Below, piece by piece: positions 14,145-21,423 of a DNA stretch of 25,618 nt. Under the pieces are notes generated by a model. The model had not been told where the DNA came from and did no database searches. It worked only from the letters and a program-made list of their open reading frames with translations. The translations under genes were made by a program, and so were the position numbers. The stretch is from a virus: positions 1-25,618 of the IMG/VR virus record IMGVR_UViG_3300023116_003049; one strand, 5' to 3'. The number at the start of each line of letters is the position of its first letter. Positions within the stretch are counted from its first letter, which is position 1.

Positions 14145-14152
14145 TATTTATC
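14145..14152 (-). promoter_or_regulatory. T4-type late promoter candidate (GATAAATA)
   Basis: Minus-strand GATAAATA lies 22 bases before the ATG at 14122, giving a predicted leader of about 17-20 bases that contains the AAAGGAA ribosome-binding site. The spacing is just what T4 late genes show. It overlaps the 3' end of the preceding gene. It differs from TATAAATA only at the first base. Confidence 0.6.
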
Positions 14153-14945
14153 TTCTTACTGGGTTCTCTCCAAATATGCTGTTCTTCATATCCAGTGCGT
14201 TTTTAGCAGTTCCATTTGCTGCTTTTGGTTGTTTTACTTGGGGTTGCGGTGGTGCTTTTGTGCCTGATTTTCCACCCCATGGATTTCCCGTGTAAGACTT
14301 CTTACCACGTGCCTTGCCTGGGCTTAAATGCGGTGCTTCTACACTAGCAATATTACCTGCACTGGTAGCACCTGCTGTGGCACTTTCTTCCATGCCTGCT
14401 AGACGCATAATATCCGCCATTTCATTAGCATCTTTATCTAATGCTGCTTTGCGTTTAATAATTTCTTTTTTAAGTTCTGGATCCTTTGAAGTATTTGGGT
14501 CTGCTTGTAGATCCTGTAGTGCTTTCTGTTTTGCTCGTAGATCTTCTTTGTCACGTGTTTTGGTATATTGAGATTCGTCCTTTTTAGCAAAAGGATCATA
14601 CTTGTTCCAAACTTCGTGTTCTGGATCCAATTTATCAGACATTTGTCTTAGTTTCTTGTGTGCATCTGCACCTCTACGCCAAACGCTATGATCATCTGAA
14701 TAATCATATGTCCAGTCGTGGCTCTTAAGAAGTTTAACGTATTCTTCCATCTCTTCTGGATGTTTTATAGCATACATAGTGGCTGCTTTCTTGGCATCGT
14801 CCTTGGCCTTGTTTTCAGCGTCAATTTTATCCTGTTTTTCTTTTTCATCGCCGCTGTGAACTTTAGACAAAACGTCACGCATCTTGTCGTTCATTTTGCC
14901 CAAATCCATAGGATCTGCTTCTGAAAATAATTCGTTCAATCTCAT
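14148..14945 (-). CDS. Probable internal virion protein with MRLNELF leader
   Basis: The likely start is ATG at 14945, giving 265 aa; the frame extends to 14990, but that would run 37 bases into the 66-aa gene. The protein starts MRLNELFSEADPMDLGKMND. The leader contains LNE followed by LF, like Alt of T4 (MELITELFDED). The body is highly charged and helical, with HDWTYDYSDDHSVWRRGADA (about 75-94), a coiled-coil-like Lys/Glu-rich central part, and a Gly/Pro/Lys-rich tail (PGKARGKKSYTGNPWGGKSG) ending in PVRR. No enzymatic motif is seen. A CTAAATA motif lies 5 bases before the ATG and overlaps the stop of the upstream gene. Its role in the virion is inferred from leader and context only. Confidence 0.65.
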   Translation of the reverse strand: MRLNELFSEADPMDLGKMNDKMRDVLSKVHSGDEKEKQDKIDAENKAKDDAKKAATMYAIKHPEEMEEYVKLLKSHDWTYDYSDDHSVWRRGADAHKKLRQMSDKLDPEHEVWNKYDPFAKKDESQYTKTRDKEDLRAKQKALQDLQADPNTSKDPELKKEIIKRKAALDKDANEMADIMRLAGMEESATAGATSAGNIASVEAPHLSPGKARGKKSYTGNPWGGKSGTKAPPQPQVKQPKAANGTAKNALDMKNSIFGENPVRR

Positions 14946-14953
14946 ACTACTAT

Positions 14954-15154
14954 TTAGCCCTTTTTGCGTCCGCTCTTCATATTTGCACACCAGTGATACA
15001 TTTTAGCCTTTTCACCACTTGCATTTTTAGCACGTTTTCTTAAACTTGTTACACTGCCATTGCAACTAGCACCTGCACGTTTAACACGCCCTGGACGGCT
15101 CTTGCCTTTTTTCTTACCGTCAGCAAAGTTTTCAACTACTTCAAATATTCTCAT
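14954..15154 (-). CDS. Small basic two-Cys protein with short leader
   Basis: This 66-aa protein starts MRIFEVVENFADGKKKGKSR. Next come a basic module RPGRVKRAGASCNGSVTSLR (20-39) and KMYHWCANMKSGRKKG at the end. The ASCxGS...WCANM pattern, with two Cys about 26 residues apart in a Lys/Arg-rich context, recurs in marine T4-like phage proteins as I recall. The leader contains IFE at 3-5, fitting the (L/I)xE cleavage rule of T4 head protease. Its net charge is very positive, so binding of packaged DNA is plausible. The start overlaps the stop of the 717-aa gene by four bases (ATGA). Confidence 0.6.
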   Translation of the reverse strand: MRIFEVVENFADGKKKGKSRPGRVKRAGASCNGSVTSLRKRAKNASGEKAKMYHWCANMKSGRKKG

Positions 15155-17304
15155 AATCCGTGGTATGCCTTCTTTGCCGCTATTGCATATGCACCGCCTT
15201 CCCCTGGCTTGGCTCCTGCTCTCTCTGCCATTCCGGAAAGATATGAATCACTCTGTTTTCCGTTTCTTTTTTCTAATTCTTTAATTAACTTTTTCAGTAT
15301 GGATTGATCTATAGGAACCTTATTAAGAGTATCGATATTTTTAACTGAATAATCTTTTACACCTTGATCAGACATCATATCGTCAACAAATTGTTTTATC
15401 TGTTTTTTATTGGTTCCTGCTTCAAATGGTAGTTTTAATTGAACATCTTTGCCCTTGTAATCTATTGTAACTTTCCAAAAATCCTTTTCTGCCGGTGCTT
15501 GAATTTTTGATAAATCTTTCTTGCCAGCAACATCCTTTTGCACCATCGTTGTGGTTTGCTTGTTTGGCAAAGGACTAGTATCTGCATCCTGCCCCATTGC
15601 CTTGCTGACTGGTGAAAGTCCTATCATTGCCGCTAGTGCGCCAGCACCTATTTTCTTTGCTAGTCCGCCTTCCACTAATGCAGATTGTTCTATTGCTGCT
15701 AACACATCTTCGCCTGTAATTGTGTAACGATTATTGCCTCTTGGCTTGATCGTTCTACCAACGATCATCTTTAACCAGTAGGCTAGTTTTTCCACATCAT
15801 CGGTTTGTTCTATCTTGTCCGAGATTAGATCAATAACTGTTCCACGCAAGGCACCTGGGTATAGTCCAATATCGCCCTCGTTGGTTTTCTTCTTGCGTCC
15901 TGCGCAGTGTGCTTTTTGACTAAATCCCTTTGGGTTAGAGCAGTTGATTGAACGCTTGTATTTTTTGCTCCATCCTTCGCCGAACGTATTTGAACTAGTA
16001 GTCTTATTTCCATCCTGTGTTGCAGAAAGTGTTGATTTGTATTTAGGAGGAACTTTACCAATATCAGCATAGCGTTTTTTGATAAGTTCGTCGATTAATT
16101 TCTGTTGTGTTTCTAAAGGTAATTTATAAAAAGATCCATATCCGTGATCGTTGTCATATATTCTTCTAGCATCGCCCAAAGCACCTTTCATTAGTGTATC
16201 CTGCTCGCGTCCTTCCTCTATGTAATTTCTCATTAAGTGTTGGAAACTTTCTTCTATTTCTGCCTTTAGTTTTTTGGCAGTCCTTTCAAACTTGTGATCC
16301 TTGTGCTTGAACCCTATGCCGCCGGCACTTTCCCACGCTGCTATGTTTACACCATAATCGTCAATGAGGATATTAGGTGTGCCGTCGGGGTTGGTTGCAT
16401 ACTTCGCCTTATCCTTAGTGATGATGACTTCAGTTGGTGGGAAGAAGTCTAGATTCTTTGCTACCCATTCACGCTTGTGAGGTTCTGCTTTCTTGTCTCC
16501 TGCGAGAGGAGCACTCAGAATCTTGTAACTTCCTTTTACCTGTTTAATAATACCAAGTAATTTTTTTGCGTTTGATGTTAGAGGTAAGTCTAACCAAAAA
16601 TCGTCATCATCTCTTATTGCCTGTAGCGCAGGCTGTAAATCATCTCCTTTAATATCTCTCCAATTCTTTCCTGTAATTTTTTGCCAACGGCTGAAAAAGT
16701 CTGCTAGAACACCATCCATATCAACATAGATTTCACTCTTGGGATTCAGTCCTTGGAACATGTCCTCGTATGCTACACTTTCCTTTTTCTTTTTCTTCTT
16801 GGGGAATAGTTTTTTAACGTTCATGTATTCGCCGCCTACGGGAACGTCTGCTGTTGCATTCTGTTTTGTTACAATGCCAACACCTGCGGCTTCTTCCTTG
16901 TGATACTCCTGCTTGTGTTGTTCGCTTTCGTCCGGAACTTCATCAGTAAATGTAACTGATTTACTAGGAACAATTACCGCTTCCATACTATCTACTTTTG
17001 CAATTCTTGCCGCAAAGTATCTGTGATGCCCGTCAAGTATGAGATACTTTCCGTCCTTTGGTGTTACTATGATAGGTTTTATTTCTTCACCTGCCTTGAT
17101 TTTATCTACAAAACGCTTCATGTTGTCCGCAGATTTCTTAGCCTTCATTTTTGACTCAGGCTCAAATGGTTCTAGTTTATCAAAATCTATTTTTTGTGAA
17201 GGTTTTGAATTCCAATACTTGTCATCCAGTGTAGCACCCTGATAGGAAGGATCCGTGTATACGGTTACTTTCTTTTCTTCTGTAAGGAACTGATATGCTC
17301 TCAT
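15151..17304 (-). CDS. Multidomain protein: ParB/Srx-like, HAD-like and basic Cys modules; probable virion protein
   Basis: This 717-aa protein starts MRAYQFLTEEKKVTVYTDPS. The MRAYQFLTE leader is close to the MKTYQEFIAE capsid-targeting leader of T4 IPIII. Next comes a ParB/sulfiredoxin-like domain with LILDGHHRYFAARIA (88-102). A HAD-type phosphatase domain follows, with IYVDMDGVLADFFSRW (192-207; Asp195 and Asp197) and ILIDDYGVNIAAW (312-324), as in 5'(3')-deoxyribonucleotidases. Then come a basic module SINCSNPKGFSQKAHCAGRK (452-471), a hydrophobic signal-like stretch AKKIGAGALAAMIGLSPVSK (549-568) and a C-terminal AERAGAKPGEGGAYAIAAKK (693-712). ATG overlaps the 66-aa gene upstream by four bases. 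Lysine-rich linkers separate the parts, so protease maturation is possible. Catalytic activity is unproven. Confidence 0.78.
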   Translation of the reverse strand: MRAYQFLTEEKKVTVYTDPSYQGATLDDKYWNSKPSQKIDFDKLEPFEPESKMKAKKSADNMKRFVDKIKAGEEIKPIIVTPKDGKYLILDGHHRYFAARIAKVDSMEAVIVPSKSVTFTDEVPDESEQHKQEYHKEEAAGVGIVTKQNATADVPVGGEYMNVKKLFPKKKKKKESVAYEDMFQGLNPKSEIYVDMDGVLADFFSRWQKITGKNWRDIKGDDLQPALQAIRDDDDFWLDLPLTSNAKKLLGIIKQVKGSYKILSAPLAGDKKAEPHKREWVAKNLDFFPPTEVIITKDKAKYATNPDGTPNILIDDYGVNIAAWESAGGIGFKHKDHKFERTAKKLKAEIEESFQHLMRNYIEEGREQDTLMKGALGDARRIYDNDHGYGSFYKLPLETQQKLIDELIKKRYADIGKVPPKYKSTLSATQDGNKTTSSNTFGEGWSKKYKRSINCSNPKGFSQKAHCAGRKKKTNEGDIGLYPGALRGTVIDLISDKIEQTDDVEKLAYWLKMIVGRTIKPRGNNRYTITGEDVLAAIEQSALVEGGLAKKIGAGALAAMIGLSPVSKAMGQDADTSPLPNKQTTTMVQKDVAGKKDLSKIQAPAEKDFWKVTIDYKGKDVQLKLPFEAGTNKKQIKQFVDDMMSDQGVKDYSVKNIDTLNKVPIDQSILKKLIKELEKRNGKQSDSYLSGMAERAGAKPGEGGAYAIAAKKAYHGL

Positions 17305-17501
17305 CCTATGGGTTTCTCACCTGTTAGTTTTGGTAATGAGAACCACAACTTAAACCATTCAGGGGTTCCTGGTTGTATGTCGTGCTTCTTTTCTAGATAC
17401 TGTTTTTCTGTGCCTGTTATGGATAGATTGGGTCCGTCATACTGTTTCCAGCCGTGACGTTCATAGATACCCGCTAGTCTTTTTAACTCTTCGATCTCCA
17501 T
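17301..17501 (-). CDS. Small conserved-looking protein with MEIEELKRLAGI start
   Basis: This 66-aa protein starts MEIEELKRLAGIYERHGWKQ, and its C-terminal half is GTPEWFKLWFSLPKLTGEKP. The WFKLWFSxPxLTGEKP pattern recurs, as I recall, in marine phage hypothetical proteins. The leader has IEE at 3-5, compatible with the (L/I)xE rule. No catalytic residues are seen. It overlaps its upstream neighbour by one base (TAATG) and its downstream neighbour by four (ATGA), the tightest junctions in the block, so the three are surely co-translated. Function is unknown; association with the virion block is by position. Confidence 0.62.
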   Translation of the reverse strand: MEIEELKRLAGIYERHGWKQYDGPNLSITGTEKQYLEKKHDIQPGTPEWFKLWFSLPKLTGEKPIG

Positions 17502-18712
17502 TACATCTTAACACAGTTGTCTACAGTCTTTCCGCCTTTTTTCTTGGTGCCCATACGCTTGTAGCCTTTCCAGCATACTTTGCCATCAACACCTTTTTGC
17601 TTTTCTTCGTTTACACTTTCATATTGCTTTTGCATTTCTTCTGGTAGTGCTGTAAAGCGAGCCTTACCACATTCAGAGCATACTGATTCTTGTGTTGCTC
17701 TAATAGCATTCTGTATTGCAGGTTCTTCGCTCATACCAGGAGCAATCTTTTCAATTGCTTTCAGTGCGCCTGACATATTGCCCTGTTTGTAGCGAGGATC
17801 GTTTAGGATACCGTAGGCCATTTTAATTTGCTTTTCGTCATAGCCTGCGTCCTGTAGGTCCGTCTTTAGTTCCTTTGCATCTTCTTTGTCCAAGTAATCC
17901 TTGGCAGCATTCATATTGAAAGGATCCTTAAATTGAGCTTTTGTTGCACCCCAACCTTTTTTAATGTCTGATTTGATCTTATCTAAGACATCAGCCTCGT
18001 CAACACCTTCCTCTGTTCTATCTCCATCAACATCTGGAACATTGATTTCATTTTCAAGATAGTGTTTTGCCTTGCTAATCATTGAAAGGCTGTTAACAAC
18101 TTTAGCCTGCCACCAGTGGGGGAAATCACTGTCTGCAGGTAAGTCTTCGAGCATTTCAAACATTTCTTTTGCATAGGTAGCCATCTGATAAAGTTCTTTA
18201 CGAATCATATTACGTTCATCATCTGTATGACCAATAGGGGTATTTTCGTTCGCTACAGATTCTTCTTTTTCATCTTCATCATCTTCAGGCTTAGGATCTG
18301 GATCCTTAACTTTTTCTAAACTCTTATCTTCTTGCTGTTGCGCCCATTTTAAAAGTTTCATAATATTTTCTTTTGAAACTCTTACTTTCTTTACTAGGTC
18401 ATTAATGCTAGAAGCACCGCCAGGCTCACCGTAGCGTGTTAGTTCATCTCCTAGTCTGCCTAGCACGTTTGATAGTGCATCGTCCTTCACCGTTACTGAT
18501 TTGTCCATAAGGATTCTTCCCATTCTGGAAAGTTCGCCTCCTTGTGGATTTGTGTAGATTGATTCGTCCATTGTTTTCCCCTTGTGTTTTTCGTAACCTT
18601 GTTTACGTTCTTTTTTCTTATCTCGATGTGCTCCGGCAGCACCGCTCTTGCGTAGTGCTTCCATGTCCTTCCAGTTAGGATCTCTAGCCTTGATCGTCTT
18701 CTGGTTGCTCAT
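17501..18712 (-). CDS. Modular charged protein with C-terminal Cys modules; probable virion-associated protein
   Basis: I place the start at ATG 18712 (MSNQKTIKARDPNWKDMEAL), giving 403 aa; the frame opens 18 codons earlier with a GTG, but that start has weaker support. Residues 1-45 form a basic module with SGAAGAHRDKKKERKQGYEK. A middle region with ALSNVLGRLGDELTRYGEPG and ENIMKLLKWAQQQEDKSLEK is helical. An acidic stretch DPDPKPEDDEDEKEES follows. The end has CSECGKARFTALPEEM and KGVDGKVCWKGYKRM, then a final GGKTVDNCVKM. The C-SEC-type CxxC could bind zinc. Similar tail modules recur in marine T4-like phages as I recall. It overlaps the adenylyltransferase-like gene by 29 bases. No enzyme function is recognised. 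Confidence 0.65.
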   Translation of the reverse strand: MSNQKTIKARDPNWKDMEALRKSGAAGAHRDKKKERKQGYEKHKGKTMDESIYTNPQGGELSRMGRILMDKSVTVKDDALSNVLGRLGDELTRYGEPGGASSINDLVKKVRVSKENIMKLLKWAQQQEDKSLEKVKDPDPKPEDDEDEKEESVANENTPIGHTDDERNMIRKELYQMATYAKEMFEMLEDLPADSDFPHWWQAKVVNSLSMISKAKHYLENEINVPDVDGDRTEEGVDEADVLDKIKSDIKKGWGATKAQFKDPFNMNAAKDYLDKEDAKELKTDLQDAGYDEKQIKMAYGILNDPRYKQGNMSGALKAIEKIAPGMSEEPAIQNAIRATQESVCSECGKARFTALPEEMQKQYESVNEEKQKGVDGKVCWKGYKRMGTKKKGGKTVDNCVKM

Positions 18713-19310
18713 CTGATAATCCCATTCCTTTTCGAACTGCCTTAAACAGTTCTTCGGCATATTCACCTGCGCCAGTGTGTTTTGTAAATGCTTTTAAATC
18801 ATTATTCGCAGCATCGCCTCTTGCCATTGTTCCGCTTATGCCTTCAACACCTTCGGCACCCTCTTCTCTTGCGCCGGCACTAACAAATTCTAATGTTTCA
18901 AATTTGTATTTGTTTTCCAAAGGACCTTTCTTGCCCTCTTCCTTGCCGTTGTATGCCACTAATTGATCATACAAATTTTTTCTATCATCTCCACCCACAA
19001 ACGTTGCATGATTATAACCTTGATCATTTAGGTATTCTGCAACCTTTGTGATCGTGTTTAGATTTGTATCTTCAACAACATGCTCTGCGTAATCTGGATG
19101 AATTTTTCTAATAAAATCTATTTTGGTTGCATAGTCTAATGGATTCTTTTTTGAATCCTTGCTCATGGTGGTAAAAATTTTAATGTCGCCGCCCTGTGCT
19201 GACATTGTCTTAAAAACTTCCTTGTGTCCGAGCGTAGGCGGATTAAATCTGCCAAAGCAGAAAGTAACGTGCTTATCTCTATCGTCTTCGAATAGTTCTC
19301 TAATCTTCAT
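18684..19310 (-). CDS. Nucleotidyltransferase of the NMN adenylyltransferase-like fold with leader peptide
   Basis: The fold is set by FCFGRFNPPTLGHKEVF (17-33), the nucleotide-binding (H/T)xGH motif here read as TLGH with His29, and by GISGTMARG near residue 158, matching the ISxTxxR motif of the same superfamily. A strand HATFVGGDDRKNLYDQL lies between, as in NMN or pantetheine-phosphate adenylyltransferases. Its 208 aa is normal for the fold. It starts MKIRELFEDDRDKHVTFCFG, closely resembling the Alt leader (MELITELFDED), which T4 protease cuts after an ITE. The corresponding IRE occurs here. Substrate (NMN, nicotinate, pantetheine phosphate or other) is not clear. The gene lies inside the leader-bearing block and overlaps its upstream neighbour by 11 bases, so virion packaging is a real possibility. 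Confidence 0.78.
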   Translation of the reverse strand: MKIRELFEDDRDKHVTFCFGRFNPPTLGHKEVFKTMSAQGGDIKIFTTMSKDSKKNPLDYATKIDFIRKIHPDYAEHVVEDTNLNTITKVAEYLNDQGYNHATFVGGDDRKNLYDQLVAYNGKEEGKKGPLENKYKFETLEFVSAGAREEGAEGVEGISGTMARGDAANNDLKAFTKHTGAGEYAEELFKAVRKGMGLSDEQPEDDQG

Positions 19311-19635
19311 AGTCGCCGCGCTCTATATATTTTTCCTGCTCACCGGCAATCTTTCTTGCCATGTTAATAAGTGTGTCCTTGGAAAATTTTTCACTAGGAT
19401 CATCTATATTATATTTTGTGCAATATGCTTCTTTGCATTTTTGTATGGGTTTTATATAAATCTTGTAAGCGTCGGGGTGTCCTGCATACTGTTTGTGTTT
19501 CTTGATGGCAGGAAACATGTAGTTTGATAAAACTTCATTATCATTATCGATAAAAAATTTAAAATCTTCAAGCCAGTTTATATCATCGTTATCAGATGGT
19601 GCGCCTATGGGTGAGAATAATTCGTTTAACTTCAT
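19300..19635 (-). CDS. Probable internal virion protein with MKLNELF leader
   Basis: This 111-aa protein starts MKLNELFSPIGAPSDNDDIN. The leader is nearly the same as that of the 14148-14945 gene (MRLNELF). The body is helical and mixed in charge: LEDFKFFIDNDNEVLSNYMF, then YKIYIKPIQKCKEAYCTKYN with two Cys, and DTLINMARKIAGEQEKYIER. No catalytic motif is seen. A T4-type head protease would be expected to cut after LNE at residue 5. ATG at 19635 has GGAAGTGG upstream. It lies 3 bases after the stop of the 219-aa gene and overlaps the adenylyltransferase-like gene by 11 bases. Confidence 0.62.
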   Translation of the reverse strand: MKLNELFSPIGAPSDNDDINWLEDFKFFIDNDNEVLSNYMFPAIKKHKQYAGHPDAYKIYIKPIQKCKEAYCTKYNIDDPSEKFSKDTLINMARKIAGEQEKYIERGDYED

Positions 19636-19638
19636 TTG

Positions 19639-20298
19639 TTACCACTTCCTGCATGACCAGTATCTTGCTTTAGTGCGTGGACCTGGATTTGAACAATTGT
19701 GTCTTGCACGGAATGATTTTCTTCGTGCTGGATTGGATTTCTTGATGCGCATGTTAGGATCACCGAAGTTAACTTTCTTTACGTTACCTGTCTTTGGATC
19801 ACGCACATATACTTTAAACTTCTTAACATCACCACGCATTGGTTTGCCTAGTGGAACTTTGCGTCCTCTGTATTCTGCTTCGTCTACTGGTAAATCTTCG
19901 TGCCAAGGTAGGTATCCATAATACTCATAGAACTCCTCACCTTCAAATGTTTGTTCATCAGAATCATCAATGCTTTCGCCGTGTGCGTATTTGTTATCTC
20001 TATTAGCCCACTGCTCTTCAGCATCTTCTTGAGCCATTTGCATGATTTCATCAATATCTTGCATTTCAAGATCTGTTTCATCATCGTAGCCTAGTTTGCT
20101 GTTACCATCCATAGGACAACTTAAATGTAACGATTCTTTATCAACAACTGGCTTACCATCTACAACTTTTGCTGTGTATGAAAGAGTGCAATCTGTGGTT
20201 TCGCCATCATCACCTACTGCTTCATAATCAAACTCGCCTTCAAACTCTTCCGGATCGAAGCCTTCTAATAATTTTAATTTTTCCAATAGATCACGCAT
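19639..20298 (-). CDS. Acidic protein with basic two-Cys C-terminal module; probable virion protein
   Basis: This 219-aa protein has a very acidic N-terminal region beginning MRDLLEKLKLLEGFDPEEFE, where LLE sits at 4-6, as expected for a cleavable leader. A strand-rich domain follows with TDCTLSYTAKVVDGKPVVDK. A second acidic part has DIDEIMQMAQEDAEEQW. The C-terminus is strongly basic: GKPMRGDVKKFKVYVRDPKT, then ARRKSFRARHNCSNPGPRTK and ARYWSCRKW. That module is one I recall as recurrent in marine T4-like phages. It is the first gene behind a late promoter candidate, with AAAGGAA before the ATG, and probably heads the late operon running down to the terminator at 12955. Confidence 0.68.
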   Translation of the reverse strand: MRDLLEKLKLLEGFDPEEFEGEFDYEAVGDDGETTDCTLSYTAKVVDGKPVVDKESLHLSCPMDGNSKLGYDDETDLEMQDIDEIMQMAQEDAEEQWANRDNKYAHGESIDDSDEQTFEGEEFYEYYGYLPWHEDLPVDEAEYRGRKVPLGKPMRGDVKKFKVYVRDPKTGNVKKVNFGDPNMRIKKSNPARRKSFRARHNCSNPGPRTKARYWSCRKW

Positions 20299-20316
20299 TG
20301 TATAATTCCTTTAATA

Positions 20317-20335
20317 GATTTATACTGTATTTAGC
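20317..20335 (-). promoter_or_regulatory. Late promoter candidate (GCTAAATA / TATAAATC)
   Basis: Two overlapping minus-strand elements stand before the 219-aa gene: GCTAAATA (20335-20328) and TATAAATC (20324-20317). Each differs from TATAAATA at one or two bases. Either would start a transcript whose leader contains AAAGGAA before the ATG at 20298. The 50-base gap holds nothing else of note. This is the likely head of the virion-protein operon. Confidence 0.55.
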
Positions 20336-20348
20336 GTAAAAGTAAAGT

Positions 20349-20720
20349 TTAATAGTTATAGCGAATTTCGCGAATAGTGCCGTTTTCTAGTTCGTATTTG
20401 GCTCTAATCCATATAAATTTGCCAGTAAACGTGTCAGAAAGGTCATAATCAATGCTATCATCGTTGTTGGGCTGGTTGTATAGTGTGCTGTCACCGGCAA
20501 AGGTTAATACATCCACCCAGTCATCGTCATTATCGCTAGGATACTGTGATAGTGTTCCTTGTATGGTAATATCGCCCAAAAATGCATTTACGATCATAGA
20601 AACAGTGTGAACTCCATCATTATTCAGATGATATCCAGCACCCTTTTTCTTATCGCTATATTGTGCAGTTGTTGTTACCGCACTAATGTTTTCTAGTAGT
20701 GTTCTGTTTTCTATGAGCAT
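20349..20720 (-). CDS. Small beta-rich protein, possibly a virion structural component
   Basis: I place the start at ATG 20720 (MLIENRTLLENISAVTTTAQ), giving 123 aa, because it lies 7 bases after the stop of the upstream gene. The frame also opens at TTG 20762, but no Shine-Dalgarno supports it. The protein is rich in beta strands, Asn, Asp and Thr: GYHLNNDGVHTVSMIVNAFL, GDITIQGTLSQYPSDNDDDW, and FTGKFIWIRAKYELENGTIR. This composition resembles tail-fibre or capsid-decoration domains. The strand pattern fits a small jelly-roll-like module, but no specific family is recognised. A GATAAATA late promoter candidate ends 4 bases before the ATG. Confidence 0.6.
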   Translation of the reverse strand: MLIENRTLLENISAVTTTAQYSDKKKGAGYHLNNDGVHTVSMIVNAFLGDITIQGTLSQYPSDNDDDWVDVLTFAGDSTLYNQPNNDDSIDYDLSDTFTGKFIWIRAKYELENGTIREIRYNY

Positions 20721-20724
20721 ACTG

Positions 20725-20732
20725 TATTTATC
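20725..20732 (-). promoter_or_regulatory. T4-type late promoter candidate (GATAAATA)
   Basis: Minus-strand GATAAATA overlaps the TAA stop of the 231-aa gene and ends 4 bases before the ATG at 20720. If used, transcription would begin at or next to the ATG, with no ribosome-binding site. It may instead be just the stop codon in an A/T-rich junction. Confidence 0.4.
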
Positions 20733-21423
20733 GTATAATCTCGTATTTGAAAATTTGACCAACTAGGTGTGGACTTCGCAGTTTGATCATGAGTAGGGTT
20801 TTTTCATCCTGAATATAGATGTATCTCCTATCCCAATTTTCCGAAGTATTAATTAACCAGTTTCTAATAGAATCAGTAAACGTTATCGATGGAATTTGTT
20901 TATCCATCCAGGCTGCTAATTTTAACTTATCATCGGCAGAAACCTTGTGAGGTTGTAGATATGCCTTGTATTGATACTTATCGTGTGGTAGTTTTTTTGC
21001 AAATATAACCTTATCTGCTTCGAGCATTTCCTGTTCTTTGCCCTTGGGAGGTTCAAATCTTAACCTTACAAAATCAGAAAAATTACTGCACAGACCGTCA
21101 TATAGTTTCTTATCATTAGTATAGAAATCTACATTATTACCTTCCAACCTCTTGGAAAATGATTTACTATCAAAACTATTGATAAAGGGTATCAGTTGTG
21201 CCCAGACGTGCTTATTTCTAATCATGTCATTCATGATCTTTTCTCGCCAGGTTAAATCAAGATCGCTTACTAGTTTTTCTTTTTGACAGATGTCCAAAAA
21301 TTCGTTAAGTGTAAAATATCTTAACCCTCCTATACCAGGCATGGTCATGGATACTTTATATACGAATTTGTTGTAAAACTTTTTCTTAGTTTTCTTCGGA
21401 TTCGGTAGTTTGTTTTTCTGCAT
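20728..21423 (-). CDS. Protein of unknown function
   Basis: This 231-aa protein starts MQKNKLPNPKKTKKKFYNKF with a very basic N-terminus. A body with VYKVSMTMPGIGGLRYFTLN and LTWREKIMNDMIRNKHVWAQ follows. The middle has YTNDKKLYDGLCSNFSDFVR and FEPPKGKEQEML. The end is a strand-rich WDRRYIYIQDEKTLLMIKLR, finishing VGQIFKYEIIR. I recall similar hypothetical proteins in marine phages, with the TLLMIKLR-type C-terminal strand, but no function. ATG at 21423 lies within the 3' end of the clpA-like gene (38-base overlap) with weak AAGAG upstream. The basic head suggests nucleic-acid contact, which is inference. Confidence 0.6.
   Translation of the reverse strand: MQKNKLPNPKKTKKKFYNKFVYKVSMTMPGIGGLRYFTLNEFLDICQKEKLVSDLDLTWREKIMNDMIRNKHVWAQLIPFINSFDSKSFSKRLEGNNVDFYTNDKKLYDGLCSNFSDFVRLRFEPPKGKEQEMLEADKVIFAKKLPHDKYQYKAYLQPHKVSADDKLKLAAWMDKQIPSITFTDSIRNWLINTSENWDRRYIYIQDEKTLLMIKLRSPHLVGQIFKYEIIR

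Noticed and set aside
14946-14990. Upstream extension of the MRLNELF gene to 14990
   Set aside because: The added 15 residues (MCKYEERTQKGLNSS) overlap the 66-aa gene and would bury the leader that matches other genes in the block.
15825-16070. 81-codon minus-strand frame inside the 717-aa gene
   Set aside because: It is an alternative-frame shadow of a gene with clear domains; no ribosome-binding site and no recognisable protein pattern.
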